DNA of 64,000 bases from CAITWD01 sp963727285. GTDB lineage: Bacteria > Actinomycetota > Thermoleophilia > Miltoncostaeales > Miltoncostaeaceae. Positions 53,122-62,501 of the stretch are shown one piece after another (position 1 is the first letter of the stretch; every line of letters starts with the position of its first letter). The DNA lies in contig CAVSFF010000009.1 of NCBI GenBank assembly GCA_963727285.1, positions 248,001-312,000 of the forward strand, in the 5' to 3' direction. Made by a program: the position numbers and the translations under genes. The notes under the pieces were generated by a model. The model was not told where the DNA came from and did no database searches. It saw only the letters and a program-made list of their open reading frames with translations.

Positions 53122-53580
53122 ATGACCGCATCCGATGATCTCTCCGAGCGCCTCGACCGCGACGCCACACAGGCGCTCCGCGACGGCGACAAGCTGCGCC
53201 TGTCGGTCCTCCGGCGCGCCCGTGCGGCGCTCAAGAACGCCGAAATCGACGCGCGCAAGGGCGGCGGCAGCGTCGATGCGACCCGCGTGCTGCAGGGGCT
53301 TGCCAAGCGCCACCGGGAGTCGATCGAGCAGTTCGCGCAGGGCGGGCGGCAGGACCTTGTGGACCAAGAGGTGGCCGAGCTGGCAATTCTCGACGAGTAT
53401 CTCCCGGCCCAGGCGTCCGATGCCGATGTCGAGGCCGTCGTCCGCCAGGTGATCGCCGAAGCCGGCATCACGGATCCGAAACAGCTCGGGAAGATCATGC
53501 GCCCGGCGCTGGACCGACTCGGCCCGGGCGCCGAGGGCGGCCGCGTGCGCGACATCGCGCAGCGGGTGCTCGCCGAGTGA
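53122..53580 (+). CDS. yqeY: GatB/YqeY-domain protein
   Basis: 152-aa protein made wholly of the YqeY domain (related to the tRNA-binding tail of GatB). Motifs: LRLSVLRRARAALKNAEIDAR, YLPAQASDADVEAVV, and the end KIMRPALDRLGPGAEGGRV. Role not established; homologues are thought to touch tRNA or amidotransferases. The stop overlaps the DUF427 start as GTGA. Confidence 0.9.
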   Translation: MTASDDLSERLDRDATQALRDGDKLRLSVLRRARAALKNAEIDARKGGGSVDATRVLQGLAKRHRESIEQFAQGGRQDLVDQEVAELAILDEYLPAQASDADVEAVVRQVIAEAGITDPKQLGKIMRPALDRLGPGAEGGRVRDIAQRVLAE

Positions 53581-54092
53581 CGCGCGCTCGACTCCCGCGC
53601 GGGGTCGTCCCGCAGCCGGCACGCCCCGGTCAGGAGTCGGTGTGGGAGTACCCGCGCCCGCCCCGGCTCGAGCCGACAACGGCCCGGATCCGGATCGAGT
53701 TCGGCGGGACCGTCGTCGCGGACTCCCGGCGTGCGCTGCGGGTACTGGAGACCAGCCACCCTCCCGGCTACTACATCCCGATCGACGCATGGCGCCCGGA
53801 CACGCTGCTTCCCGCCGAGGGTGCCAGCATCTGCGAATGGAAGGGAACCGCCCGCTACTTTGACGTCGTCGTGGGTGATGCCGTCGCACCGCGGGCCGCG
53901 TGGGGTTATCCGCACCCGACCCCTGCGTTTGCCGCAATTGCAGACTGCGTGTCGGTGTACCCGGGTCGGATGGACCGATGCGAGGTCGACGGCGTCACCG
54001 TGACCGCGCAGGCGGGGGGATTCTATGGCGGCTGGGTGACACCCGACATCGTGGGTCCGTTCAAGGGCGGCCCCGGCACCTGGGGATGGTAA
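53577..54092 (+). CDS. DUF427-domain protein
   Basis: 171 aa. A full DUF427 domain: VWEYPRPPRLEPT, VLETSHPPGYYIPI, CEWKGTARYFDV, and the C-terminal GFYGGWVTPDIVGPFKG with GPGTWGW. The fold is a beta-tent-like barrel of unknown biochemical role. The GTG start overlaps yqeY, so the two are coupled; the ThyX-like gene follows after 4 bp. Confidence 0.88.
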   Translation: MTRARLPRGVVPQPARPGQESVWEYPRPPRLEPTTARIRIEFGGTVVADSRRALRVLETSHPPGYYIPIDAWRPDTLLPAEGASICEWKGTARYFDVVVGDAVAPRAAWGYPHPTPAFAAIADCVSVYPGRMDRCEVDGVTVTAQAGGFYGGWVTPDIVGPFKGGPGTWGW

Positions 54093-54096
54093 GACG

Positions 54097-55719
54097 ATGA
54101 CCGACGCGCGACCTCTCCGGAGACCCCCTCTCCGGCAGCGACCTCACCGCCGCCGAACGGGCGCGGATCGCCCCGTACGTAACCGACACCGTCGGTCCCG
54201 TGTTCGCCCTGACGAACCTCCCCGAGACCGTCAAGGGCGCGCTGTTTGCCCGCTACTCACGGAGCCCGAAATCGCTCCGGCGCCTGCTCGTCGACGAATT
54301 TCTTGCGGATGCGGGGCCGGCCGTCGCCGATGCCGGTCCGGGCCAAGCGCAGGCCGACGCCCTCTATCAGCGCGTGCTGGCCGACTATGGGGACGATTCG
54401 GTCGCCCAGCTCGGTGGAGCCCATGTTGCCGTCGAGGGCGCGTCGAACATTCTCACCAAGATCCTCCAGTGGGGGCGCCTGGCCAGCTACCTGGAACAAT
54501 CGACGCGATACATCGCCTACACCGACCGCCCGGGCGGCATGTGGCGGTATTACACCCCGCCCGACGTCGCCGCGATCGCCGGACCTCGGATCGTCGTACC
54601 GCGCGACCCTCGATCGCGCGTTTACGACGTACAGCGAACTGCTCCCGCTGATGGTCGACTACTGGGGCGCGCGCGTCGCCGTCGACGACGCGCCGGAGGC
54701 CGCGCGCCGCCGCGCAATTCGTGCACGCGCGCTCGACAGCCTGCGCGGACTCCTCCCCGCCGCGACCCGCTCGAATGTCGGCATCTTCGCGTCGGGGCAG
54801 GCTTACGAGGCGCTCCTCGTGCGGCTGATAGCCCATCCGCTCCCCGAGGCGCGGGAGGCGGGCGCCAGCATCCTCGCCCAGCTGCGGACGGTCATCCCCG
54901 CCTTCCTGACACGGGTGGATCGTCCGGATCGGGGTCTCCGGCACGCCCGTTATCTGGCCGAAGGAGGAGGCGGCGATGCGGACCGCGGCGGCTGAGCTGC
55001 TGCCCGCGGCAACGCCGGGCCCGCACCCCCGAGGTCCGGTTGGTGGAATGGGACCCCGACGGCGAGGAACGCGTCGCGGTGCACGCGCTCTGGGCGGGCT
55101 CGTCACATGGCCTGACGAGGTCCGGGCGGCGGTCGCTGCCATGGACGGCGCCGCCCGCGCACGGATCCTCGCCGACTACGCGGGTGACCGCAGCGACCGC
55201 CGCTACAAGCCGGGACGGGCGCTCGAGGCGACGACATACACCTTTGAGGTGATCTGCGACTACGGCGCGTACCGTGATCTCCAGCGGCACCGGATGTTGA
55301 CGCTTCAGGCCCAGCCGCTGGGTGTCGCGCTCGGCTGGGACATGCCCGACGAAGTCGACGACGCCGGGTGCGGGATGCGTACGGCACCGTCATGTCCGAG
55401 AGTGCCGCGCTCTACGGGCAGCTTGCCACGACGCTTCCGCTCGCCGCGCCGTATGCGGTCAGCCTCGCCCACCGGATCCGGTTCGTGATCATCCTCAATG
55501 CCCGCGAGGCGATGCATTTGATCGAGCTGCGCAGCCAGCCGCAGGGGCACATCGCCTATCGGGACGTCGCCCGGCAGATGCACGACCGCATCCGCGAGGT
55601 CGGTCACCACGCGATCGCCGACATGATGCGGTTCGTCGATCACTCACAGGCCGATGCGGGGCGCATGGCCGCGGAACGCCGCCTCGAGGCCCGGCGGGCG
55701 GCCCGTGCCGATGCTCTGA
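54097..55719 (+). CDS. Double ThyX-like protein, seven frame breaks
   Basis: 539 aa when repaired; two ThyX-like halves. The first half has EGASNILTKILQWGR and LASYLEQSTRYIAYTD, where RHR of the ThyX motif is replaced; the second has YKPGRALEATTYTFEV and YRDLQRHRMLTLQ, with RHR but no downstream Ser. Gains: 54109 CGAC, 54593 GTCG, 54951 TATC, 55021 CCGC, 55713 GCTC; losses at Gly codons 55097 and 55372. Annotated relatives are called FAD-dependent thymidylate synthases; activity is uncertain. Repair of GCTC yields TGA, which overlaps the next ATG. Confidence 0.75.
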
Positions 55720-56534
55720 TCCCACACCCGCCGGACGGCCGCGCCTCGGGGGAATGGCGCTTGCCAACGGGCTTCTGGTCCACGGTCCGACCCACTGGGC
55801 CGCGGCCGTCCGCGACGACGATGGACAGATCGTCGTCGCGTCCGGTGCCAAGCCGCGATTCGCCGTTCCGGTCGTCGGCGACCTGCCGATCATCCGCGGC
55901 ATCCTCCGCATGGCCGAGGCCATGGCGGTGCTGCCCGCGATGCGCCGGGCGTTCCCCGAGGCGCGGTTCGCGTTTGACTCGGGACCGGCCCGGCTCGCGG
56001 TCGCGGCGACGTTCGCCGGCGGTCTCGTCGCCCGGCGGCGCCTGCGCTCTCCCCTCGGCCAGGAGCTCGCCTCCGCGGCGCTGGGACTTGCCCCGGCCGT
56101 CGTGGCCCTGCGGACCTCGCGCGCCGCCGCATGGCACGCCGTCGAGCACAAGAGCATTGCCGCCTACGAGGCCGGTGGTCCGGCCGAGGTCGCGCGTGCG
56201 GACCGCTACCCGAAGGAGCACGAGCGCTGTGGCAGCAATCTGATCGTGCCCATGGTGGCCGCGTCGATTGCCGCCAACCTGCTCGTGCGGACGGTCCCGG
56301 GACTGCGGCGCCACGGCGCACGGGCCGTCGCCGGGGCGCTCGGCGGTCGGATCGGCCGTCGAAGTGTTCGCATTCGCAACGCGGAATCCCGGCCACCCGC
56401 TGGCACGGGCGGTCCACGGGATCGGTCACACGATCCAGGCGCGCATCGCCACGATTGAACCGGATGCGTCCGAGATGCGGGTCGGGGTGGCCGCGCTGGA
56501 GGAGATCTGCCGTGTCGAGGGCGTCGTCGACTGA
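55711..56534 (+). CDS. DUF1385 membrane protein, two frame breaks
   Basis: 273 aa when repaired. It starts with RPRLGGMALANGLLVHGPTHW, keeps EHKSIAAYEAG and KEHERCGSNLIVP, and ends HPLARAVHGIGHTIQ...EPD. Hydrophobic helices lie in the middle. ATG 55711 comes into frame only if the GCTC doublet at 55713-55716 is read as one codon; a second gain at 56339-56342 (CTCG, Leu) shifts the end. Function of DUF1385 is unknown. Confidence 0.78.
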
Positions 56535-56611
56535 CGCGGGCCGTCGCGGACGTGCGGCGATCGCGTACCGTTTGCGGGGAGCCGTGCCGATTCCGAGAGC
56601 CCCACGACACC

Positions 56612-57742
56612 ATGAGCAACGTCCCCAACGCCGTCCGGCGCCGCCTGGCGCCCGAAACCTTCGCCCTGCCGATCGACAAGATGCGCAGCGGGTACTACTC
56701 CGACGCCTACTTCACGTTCTCACGCGAGGTGCTCGACAACGACGGGCACCGCCCGCGGGTCCTCATGCAGGTCTTCCAGCGCGACCACTCGGTGCTCGGA
56801 GGCATCGACGAGGCGCTGGCGATCCTCCGGCTGTGCGCCGGGCGCGATGTCGACGGAGACTGGGTCAGTGCCTGGGACGAGCTGCGCGTGCGGGCCCTGT
56901 TCGACGGTGACCTCATCGAACCGTGGGAGCCGGTACTCGAAATCGAGGGCGACTATTCGGTGTTCTGCCACCTCGAGACGCTCTACCTGGGCGTGCTCGC
57001 CAGGCGGACCCTGATCAGCCGCAACGTGCGGGACGTCGTCGAGGCGGCGGGCGGCAAACCGATCATGTATTTCCCGGCCCGCTTCGACCACTGGCACGTC
57101 CAGACCGGCGACGGCTGGGCCGCCCACATCGCCGGGGCGATCGGCGTCTCGACCGACGCACAGGCGTCCTGGTGGGGCGGCAAGGGCATCGGCACGGTGC
57201 CGCACGGCCTGATCGCCGCCTACGGCGGCGACACGGTCCTGGCGGCCACCAAGTTCGCGGACCGTTTCGCGGACGAGCTCCACGTCACGGTGCTCGTCGA
57301 CTTCGAGAACGACTCCGTGCGGACCGCGCTCGAGGTCGCCGACGCGCTCGGCGACCGCCTGTGGGCCGTGCGTGTGGACACCTCCGAGACGATGGTCGAC
57401 CGCTCGCTGTGGCACGAGATGGGCCGCTTCCGGCCGACCGGGGTCGTGCCCGAACTCGTGCGCAAGGTCCGCCGCGCACTCGACAACGCTGGCCACGAGC
57501 ACGTCCGCATCGTCGCATCCGGCGGCTTTGATCCCGAGCGCATTCGCACATTCGAACAGGCCGGGGTACCCGTCGACGCGTACGGGGTCGGCAGCTCCCT
57601 GCTGCGCGGCGCAAACGACTTTACGGCCGATGTCGTTCGTGTCGACGGCCGGCCGTGCGCCAAGGTCGGACGCGAGGAACGCCCGGCGCTGCGCCTGACG
57701 CCGGTGCGTTGGACCACCGACCGACCCGGAGAGCACGCATGA
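56612..57742 (+). CDS. Nicotinate phosphoribosyltransferase
   Basis: 376-aa PRPP-dependent salvage enzyme for NAD. Motifs: KMRSGYYSDAYF, the central EIEGDYSVFCHLETLYLG, FPARFDHWHV, IGTVPHGLIAAYGGDT and VDAYGVGSSLLRG. Size and motifs fit the short NAPRTase group rather than E. coli PncB. ATG 56612 is downstream of the DUF1385 stop by 77 bp. It complements the nadBAC de novo route. The stop overlaps the epimerase ATG. Confidence 0.9.
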   Translation: MSNVPNAVRRRLAPETFALPIDKMRSGYYSDAYFTFSREVLDNDGHRPRVLMQVFQRDHSVLGGIDEALAILRLCAGRDVDGDWVSAWDELRVRALFDGDLIEPWEPVLEIEGDYSVFCHLETLYLGVLARRTLISRNVRDVVEAAGGKPIMYFPARFDHWHVQTGDGWAAHIAGAIGVSTDAQASWWGGKGIGTVPHGLIAAYGGDTVLAATKFADRFADELHVTVLVDFENDSVRTALEVADALGDRLWAVRVDTSETMVDRSLWHEMGRFRPTGVVPELVRKVRRALDNAGHEHVRIVASGGFDPERIRTFEQAGVPVDAYGVGSSLLRGANDFTADVVRVDGRPCAKVGREERPALRLTPVRWTTDRPGEHA

Positions 57743-58161
57743 TCCCGTCCGCAGAACTGCACCACGTCGCCTATGTCGTCGCCGACCTGGATGCGTCCCT
57801 GCCGTTGTTTGTCGAGCGCTTCGGTCTGACCGAGGAGATTCGCGAGACCATGCCCGACCAGGGGGTCGAGGCGGTCATGCTTCGGGCGGGCGGCGCCGGC
57901 GTCGAGCTGATCACACCGCTGGATCCCGAGGGGGCGATCGCGCGCTATCTCGACAAGCGCGGCGAGGGACTCCACCACGTGGCCTTCGGCGTTCGCGACG
58001 TCGGCGCAACGCTCACCGAGCTGGCCGCCGCGGGCGTCGAGCTGATCGACACCGCTCCGCGTCGGGGCCTCGGCGGCCACCTGGTCGCCTTCGTGCATCC
58101 GCGCTCCGGGGCAGGTGCGCTGACCGAGCTCGTGGAGGTCGGCGACGGGCACTCCGGCTGA
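57739..58161 (+). CDS. mce: Methylmalonyl-CoA epimerase
   Basis: 140-aa vicinal-oxygen-chelate protein with two beta-alpha-beta units: LHHVAYVVADLDASL and LHHVAFGVRDVGATL. His in each HH pair and the Glu near the end (LTELVEV) are the expected metal ligands; RRGLGGHLVAFVHP is the family's C-terminal motif. The ATG overlaps the upstream stop (ATGA). No mutase genes are nearby. Confidence 0.87.
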   Translation: MIPSAELHHVAYVVADLDASLPLFVERFGLTEEIRETMPDQGVEAVMLRAGGAGVELITPLDPEGAIARYLDKRGEGLHHVAFGVRDVGATLTELAAAGVELIDTAPRRGLGGHLVAFVHPRSGAGALTELVEVGDGHSG

Positions 58162-58231
58162 CCGCAGCGGGCAAGGCGCCCCCACCCTCGCGATAGACTC
58201 GCGCCGGGAGATCGCTACCGAAGGAGCACCC

Positions 58232-58453
58232 ATGGCCGGACGTCGGCTTGAGATTGGTTTTCACGGCGGAAGCGTGCTGCGCACGACGGTTGACGACACA
58301 CAGGTCACGACGCTGACCGGCGCCCTCGGCGGCAGCGCGGACTGGCAGCAGCTCGACGCCGACGAAGGCAAGTACTGGCTCAAGCTCGCCGACGTCCAGT
58401 TCGTGCGCATCCCCGACGACGGCCCGCACGGCGTCGGCTTTTCCCGCCCCTAG
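58232..58453 (+). CDS. Small hypothetical protein
   Basis: 73 aa, unrecognised. Beta-rich sequence (LEIGFHGGSVLRTTVDD) ending KYWLKLADVQFVRIPDDGP. AAGGAG precedes ATG 58232 at ideal spacing, so it is very likely translated. It lies 9 bp upstream of ychF in the same direction. Confidence 0.65.
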   Translation: MAGRRLEIGFHGGSVLRTTVDDTQVTTLTGALGGSADWQQLDADEGKYWLKLADVQFVRIPDDGPHGVGFSRP

Positions 58454-58462
58454 GCGGCGCCC

Positions 58463-59539
58463 GTGGATCTGGGATTGGTCGGCCGGACGAATGTCGGCAA
58501 GACCGCACTGTTCAACCTGATCACCGACTCGACTGCCGAGGTCGCGCCGTACCCGTACACCACCCGCGAAGCGGTTCGCGGGATGGCCGAAGTCCCGGAT
58601 CCCCGCATCGACGCGATCGCCGACGCACAGGACATTCCGCGGCGCGTGCGGGCACAAGTCCAGGTGGTCGACATCCCCGGCCTCGCCGCGGGCGCCGGGC
58701 AGGGCGAGGGACTCGGCGGCAAGGCGCTCGGCGAGCTGCGCCAGACGGACGCCCTGATTCACGTCGTCCGGGCGTTCGCCAACAGCGAGGTCCCTCACCC
58801 CGATGACCTGGTCGACCCACGTGCCGATGCCGAGGCCATCGACCTCGAACTGCTGCTCGCCGACCGCGAACAGGTCGAGCGACGCCTCGAGCGGGTGCGC
58901 AAGGGCGCCAAGTCCGGCGACTCGGCCGCGCGCGCCGAACTCGCCCTGCTCGAGCTCCTGGCCGCCGACCTCGACGCCGGCACGCCGGTGCGGATGACCG
59001 GTGACCCGGATGCCGTCGAGTTGGCACTGGACATGGGACTGCTGACCGCCAAGCCGGTCCTGTACGTCGTCAACACCGACGATCCCGGGCTGCCCCCGGA
59101 GGACCTGGCGGCGTATGCGGCGGAGCATCACGCACAGGTCCTCGCGCTCGCCGTCGGTACCGAGCTGGAACTGGCGCAACTCAGCCCCGAGGAGGCTGCC
59201 GAACTGGCCGAGGAGCTGGAACTGGGCGACGTCCGTGGCGCCGACGCGATGGTGCGGGCGGCCTACGAGCTGCTCGACCTGGTGACGTTCTTCACCGGCT
59301 CCGGACCGCCGGAGGCGCGTGCCTGGCCGATTCGCCGCGGTTTGACGGCCGACAAGGCCGCCGGGAAGATCCACTCGGACATGGAACGCGGGTTCATCCG
59401 GGCCGAGGTCGTCCCCTGGCAGGAGCTCGTCGCGGCGGGATCGTTCGGGAAAGCACGCGAGACCGCACAGGTCCGCATGGAGGGCAAGGACTACGTCGTC
59501 CAGGAGGGCGACGTCATGCAGATCCGGTTCGCCGTCTAG
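58463..59539 (+). CDS. ychF: Redox-regulated ATPase/GTPase YchF
   Basis: 358-aa Obg-family nucleotidase associated with ribosomes. P-loop is GRTNVGKTALFN, the G3 region is VDIPGLAAGAGQGEGLG, and the C-terminal TGS domain contains TFFTGSGPPEARAW and ends YVVQEGDVMQIRF. The usual G4 of YchF is NxxE; here the equivalent reads VNTDD, so nucleotide preference is uncertain. The start is GTG 58463. Confidence 0.92.
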   Translation: MDLGLVGRTNVGKTALFNLITDSTAEVAPYPYTTREAVRGMAEVPDPRIDAIADAQDIPRRVRAQVQVVDIPGLAAGAGQGEGLGGKALGELRQTDALIHVVRAFANSEVPHPDDLVDPRADAEAIDLELLLADREQVERRLERVRKGAKSGDSAARAELALLELLAADLDAGTPVRMTGDPDAVELALDMGLLTAKPVLYVVNTDDPGLPPEDLAAYAAEHHAQVLALAVGTELELAQLSPEEAAELAEELELGDVRGADAMVRAAYELLDLVTFFTGSGPPEARAWPIRRGLTADKAAGKIHSDMERGFIRAEVVPWQELVAAGSFGKARETAQVRMEGKDYVVQEGDVMQIRFAV

Positions 59540-59587
59540 ACCCGGACACCGCCCCACCCGGCGTCCACGCCAACGACCCGGGGGGTA

Positions 59588-60907
59588 CTACAGCGGGCGG
59601 GCGCCCTCGATCATGCCCGCCGCGACGGTGCCGTTGTCGGCGTCGTCGATCAGCACGAACCCCCCGGTGGCGCGGTTGACCCGATAGGGATCACACATCA
59701 GTGGGCCCGAGGTCCGGATCCGCACCTTCCCGATGTCGTTGAGCCCGAACGCCTCAACGTCGGTTTCCGCCTCGAGCGTGTCGACGTTCAGGCGCCCCTC
59801 GAGTGCGACGACGATCGCCTGCGCCGTGCGGGTCGTGTGCTTGATCGACAGGCGATCGCCGGCCCGAAGCGGGCGCTCGGACATCCAGCAGATGGTGGCC
59901 TCCAGCTCGCGTGCCACGATCGGCGCCTGGTCGGCCGAGCAGATCAGGTCACCGCGCGAGACGTCGATGTCGTCCTCAAGCCGGACCGTGACCGACAGGG
60001 GCGCGGCGGCCTCGGCGAGCTCGCCGTCGAAGGTGTCGATTGCGGCGATCCGGGTCTGTTGCCCCCCGGGGAGCACGATGACGTCGTCGCCGGCGTGGAG
60101 CACGCCGCTGGCCAGCTGTCCGGCGTAGCCGCGGTAATCGGTGTCGACGGCGCGGGGGTCGTCGGTGCCATCGGCGGACCCGCCGCCGTGTGAGATGGCC
60201 GCACCCGGACGGATGACCCACTGGACCGGAAACCGCACGGCGACATCGTCGGGGTGATCGGCGACGACCTCGACGGTCTCCAAGAGTTCCAAGAGGGTTG
60301 GGCCGGCGTACCACGGCATGTGCTCCGAGCGGGAGACGACGTTGTCGCCGTCGAGAGCCGAGATCGGTATCGCGGCGATGTCCTGGACGGCCAGCGGCTG
60401 CAGCAAGGACCGCAGCTCGGCGACGATGGCCGCAAAGACGGCCTCGTCGTAGTCGACGAGATCCATCTTGTTGACGCAGATCACGATGTGCGGAATGCCG
60501 AGCAACGCCGAGATGTAGGCATGCCGCTTCGACTGCTCGAGGACTCCCTTGCGTGCATCGACCAGGACGATCGACAGCTCGGCGGTGGAAGCCCCCGTGA
60601 CCATGTTGCGGGTGTATTGCTTGTGCCCGGGAACGTCGGCGATGATGAAGCGGCGGCGATCTGTCGCGAAGTACCGGTAGGCGACATCGATGGTGATGCC
60701 CTGTTCCCGCTCGGCGCGGAGCCCGTCGGTGATCAGCGAGAGGTCGAGGGCGCCGTCACTCGAGCGGCGTCGACTGGCCTCGGCGACCTGGGCCAACTGG
60801 TCCTCCAGCACCTGCTTGCTGTCGTACAGCAGGCGTCCGATCAACGTGCTCTTGCCGTCGTCCACCGAACCTGCCGTCGTGAACCGCAGCAACCCCTGGG
60901 AACTCAA
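59588..60907 (-). CDS. cysN: Sulfate adenylyltransferase subunit 1 (GTPase)
   Basis: 439-aa elongation-factor-like GTPase that drives APS formation by CysD. Motifs: TAGSVDDGKSTLIGRLL, ADVPGHKQYTRNMVTGAS and CVNKMDLVDYD. The start is TTG, overlapping the cysD stop as TTGA. It lacks a fused APS-kinase domain. Last gene of the nirA-cysH-cysD-cysN unit. Confidence 0.95.
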   Translation of the reverse strand: MSSQGLLRFTTAGSVDDGKSTLIGRLLYDSKQVLEDQLAQVAEASRRRSSDGALDLSLITDGLRAEREQGITIDVAYRYFATDRRRFIIADVPGHKQYTRNMVTGASTAELSIVLVDARKGVLEQSKRHAYISALLGIPHIVICVNKMDLVDYDEAVFAAIVAELRSLLQPLAVQDIAAIPISALDGDNVVSRSEHMPWYAGPTLLELLETVEVVADHPDDVAVRFPVQWVIRPGAAISHGGGSADGTDDPRAVDTDYRGYAGQLASGVLHAGDDVIVLPGGQQTRIAAIDTFDGELAEAAAPLSVTVRLEDDIDVSRGDLICSADQAPIVARELEATICWMSERPLRAGDRLSIKHTTRTAQAIVVALEGRLNVDTLEAETDVEAFGLNDIGKVRIRTSGPLMCDPYRVNRATGGFVLIDDADNGTVAAGMIEGARPL

Positions 60908-61824
60908 AAGTATCCGGCCTTCTTGCGGTCTTCCATGGCGGCCTCCGACACGCGGTCGTCGGCGCGGGTCTCCCCGCGCTCGGTGACGCGCGTGGCCGTG
61001 ATCTCGGTGACCACCTCGTCCAGGGTCGTCGCGTCGGAGCGGACGCCGCCCGTGCAGCTCATGTCACCGACGGTCCGGTAGCGAACGCGGGCGGTCTCGA
61101 CCGCCTCGCCGTCCAGCAACTCGGCGCCCTCGCGCCAGGCGTAGAGCATCCCGTCGCGGCGGAAGACCTCACGCTCGTGGGAGAAGTAGATCGACGGCAC
61201 CTCGAGCCGCTCCCGTGCGATGTATTCCCACACGTCGAGTTCGGTCCAGTTCGAAATCGGGAACGCCCGCACGTGCTCACCTTGGCGGATGCGCCCGTTG
61301 TACAGGTTCCACAACTCCGGCCGCTGCGACTTGGGGTCCCATTGCCCGAAGTCGTCACGGAAGGAAAACACCCGTTCCTTGGCGCGTGCGCGCTCCTCGT
61401 CGCGTCGGGCCCCGCCGAAGGCGGCATCGAACCGGTGCTCGGCGATGGCGTCGAGCAATGTCGTCGTCTGCAGTCGGTTCCGCGACGCGCGCGGGCCGCG
61501 CTCCTCGACCACCCGGCCGGCGTCGATGGAGTCTTGGACGGACGCGACGATCAGCCGCTCACCGAGTTCGGCGACGCGGCGATCACGGAACGCGATCACC
61601 TCGGGGAAGTTGTCGCCCGTGTCGACGTGCATCAGCGGAAACGGAAACCGCGCCGGCCGGAATGCCTTCTCCGCCAGGCGCAACAGCACGATGGAATCCT
61701 TGCCGCCCGAGAACAGCAGCACCGGTCGCTCAAGCTCCGCGGCAACCTCGCGCATGATGTGGATCGCCTCCGACTCGAGTGCGTCCAGGTGGGTGAGCGG
61801 GGTGTGGCGGACGACCGACGTCAT
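60904..61824 (-). CDS. cysD: Sulfate adenylyltransferase subunit 2
   Basis: 306-aa PP-loop ATP pyrophosphatase that makes APS from sulfate. The PP-loop is LLFSGGKDSIV; MHVDTGDNFPEV, GGARRDEERARAKER and ISNWTELDVWEYI are characteristic, and it ends DRKKAGYF. The ATG overlaps the cysH stop (ATGA). Confidence 0.96.
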   Translation of the reverse strand: MTSVVRHTPLTHLDALESEAIHIMREVAAELERPVLLFSGGKDSIVLLRLAEKAFRPARFPFPLMHVDTGDNFPEVIAFRDRRVAELGERLIVASVQDSIDAGRVVEERGPRASRNRLQTTTLLDAIAEHRFDAAFGGARRDEERARAKERVFSFRDDFGQWDPKSQRPELWNLYNGRIRQGEHVRAFPISNWTELDVWEYIARERLEVPSIYFSHEREVFRRDGMLYAWREGAELLDGEAVETARVRYRTVGDMSCTGGVRSDATTLDEVVTEITATRVTERGETRADDRVSEAAMEDRKKAGYF

Positions 61825-62501
61825 GCCGCCCCCCGCGCGACGGATCCGTCGTCGGCGACGTGGAGGCCGCATTCGGTCTTGTCGGAGTCCGCCCAGCGCC
61901 CCTCCCGGCCGGACCCCGGCCGCGTGCACGGCGCGCACCCGATCGAGTCGTAGCCGTGATCGTGTAACGGGTTGTAGGGAAGGTCGTGCCGGGCGATGTA
62001 CGCCCAGATGTCGACCTCGGTCCAGTCGGCCAAGGGGCTGGCCTTCCAGAGCCCGCGCCGCGCGTCCCACGCCAGTTTGGGCGTGTCCGCGCGGGTGACT
62101 GCCTGCTCACGCCGGAGCCCCGTGAGCCAGCCATCCACATCCGCAAGGGCCTGGTCGAGGGCGGCGACCTTGCGCTCGCCGCAGCATTCGGCTTCCGTCC
62201 ACGCCGCGCCTCCGGGTCGGCGCGCGTCGAACACCTCGACGGTGATCCCGTAGCGCTCCTCCACCTGGCGCCATGTGGCGCGTGTCTCCGGAAACAGGAC
62301 ACCCGTGTCGATGGTGAACACCCGGGCCCGCGGCTCCCGGCGCAGCACCATGTCCAGGAGGACGGTCTCTTCCTTCTGGAACGAGCAGGCCAGGACGAGG
62401 CGCGGGTGGAATCGCTCGAGCATGTAGCTCACGAGATCCTCGGCGCCCAGCTGCTCGACCTCGATCCGGGCATCGGGGCCGGACGATGTCAAACCGCGCA
62501 C
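61821..62501 (-). CDS. cysH: Adenylylsulfate (APS) reductase, [4Fe-4S] type
   Basis: 226 aa from GTG 62501; TTG 62492, overlapping the nirA stop as TTGA, is an alternative. It has the PAPS/APS-reductase fold (SFQKEETVLLDMV, DTGVLFPET). The Cys-Cys pair in AECCGERK and CxxC in GCAPCTRP mark the iron-sulfur APS-reducing type; KTECGLH holds the catalytic Cys. This matches the absence of an APS kinase in the operon. Confidence 0.93.
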   Translation of the reverse strand: MRGLTSSGPDARIEVEQLGAEDLVSYMLERFHPRLVLACSFQKEETVLLDMVLRREPRARVFTIDTGVLFPETRATWRQVEERYGITVEVFDARRPGGAAWTEAECCGERKVAALDQALADVDGWLTGLRREQAVTRADTPKLAWDARRGLWKASPLADWTEVDIWAYIARHDLPYNPLHDHGYDSIGCAPCTRPGSGREGRWADSDKTECGLHVADDGSVARGAA

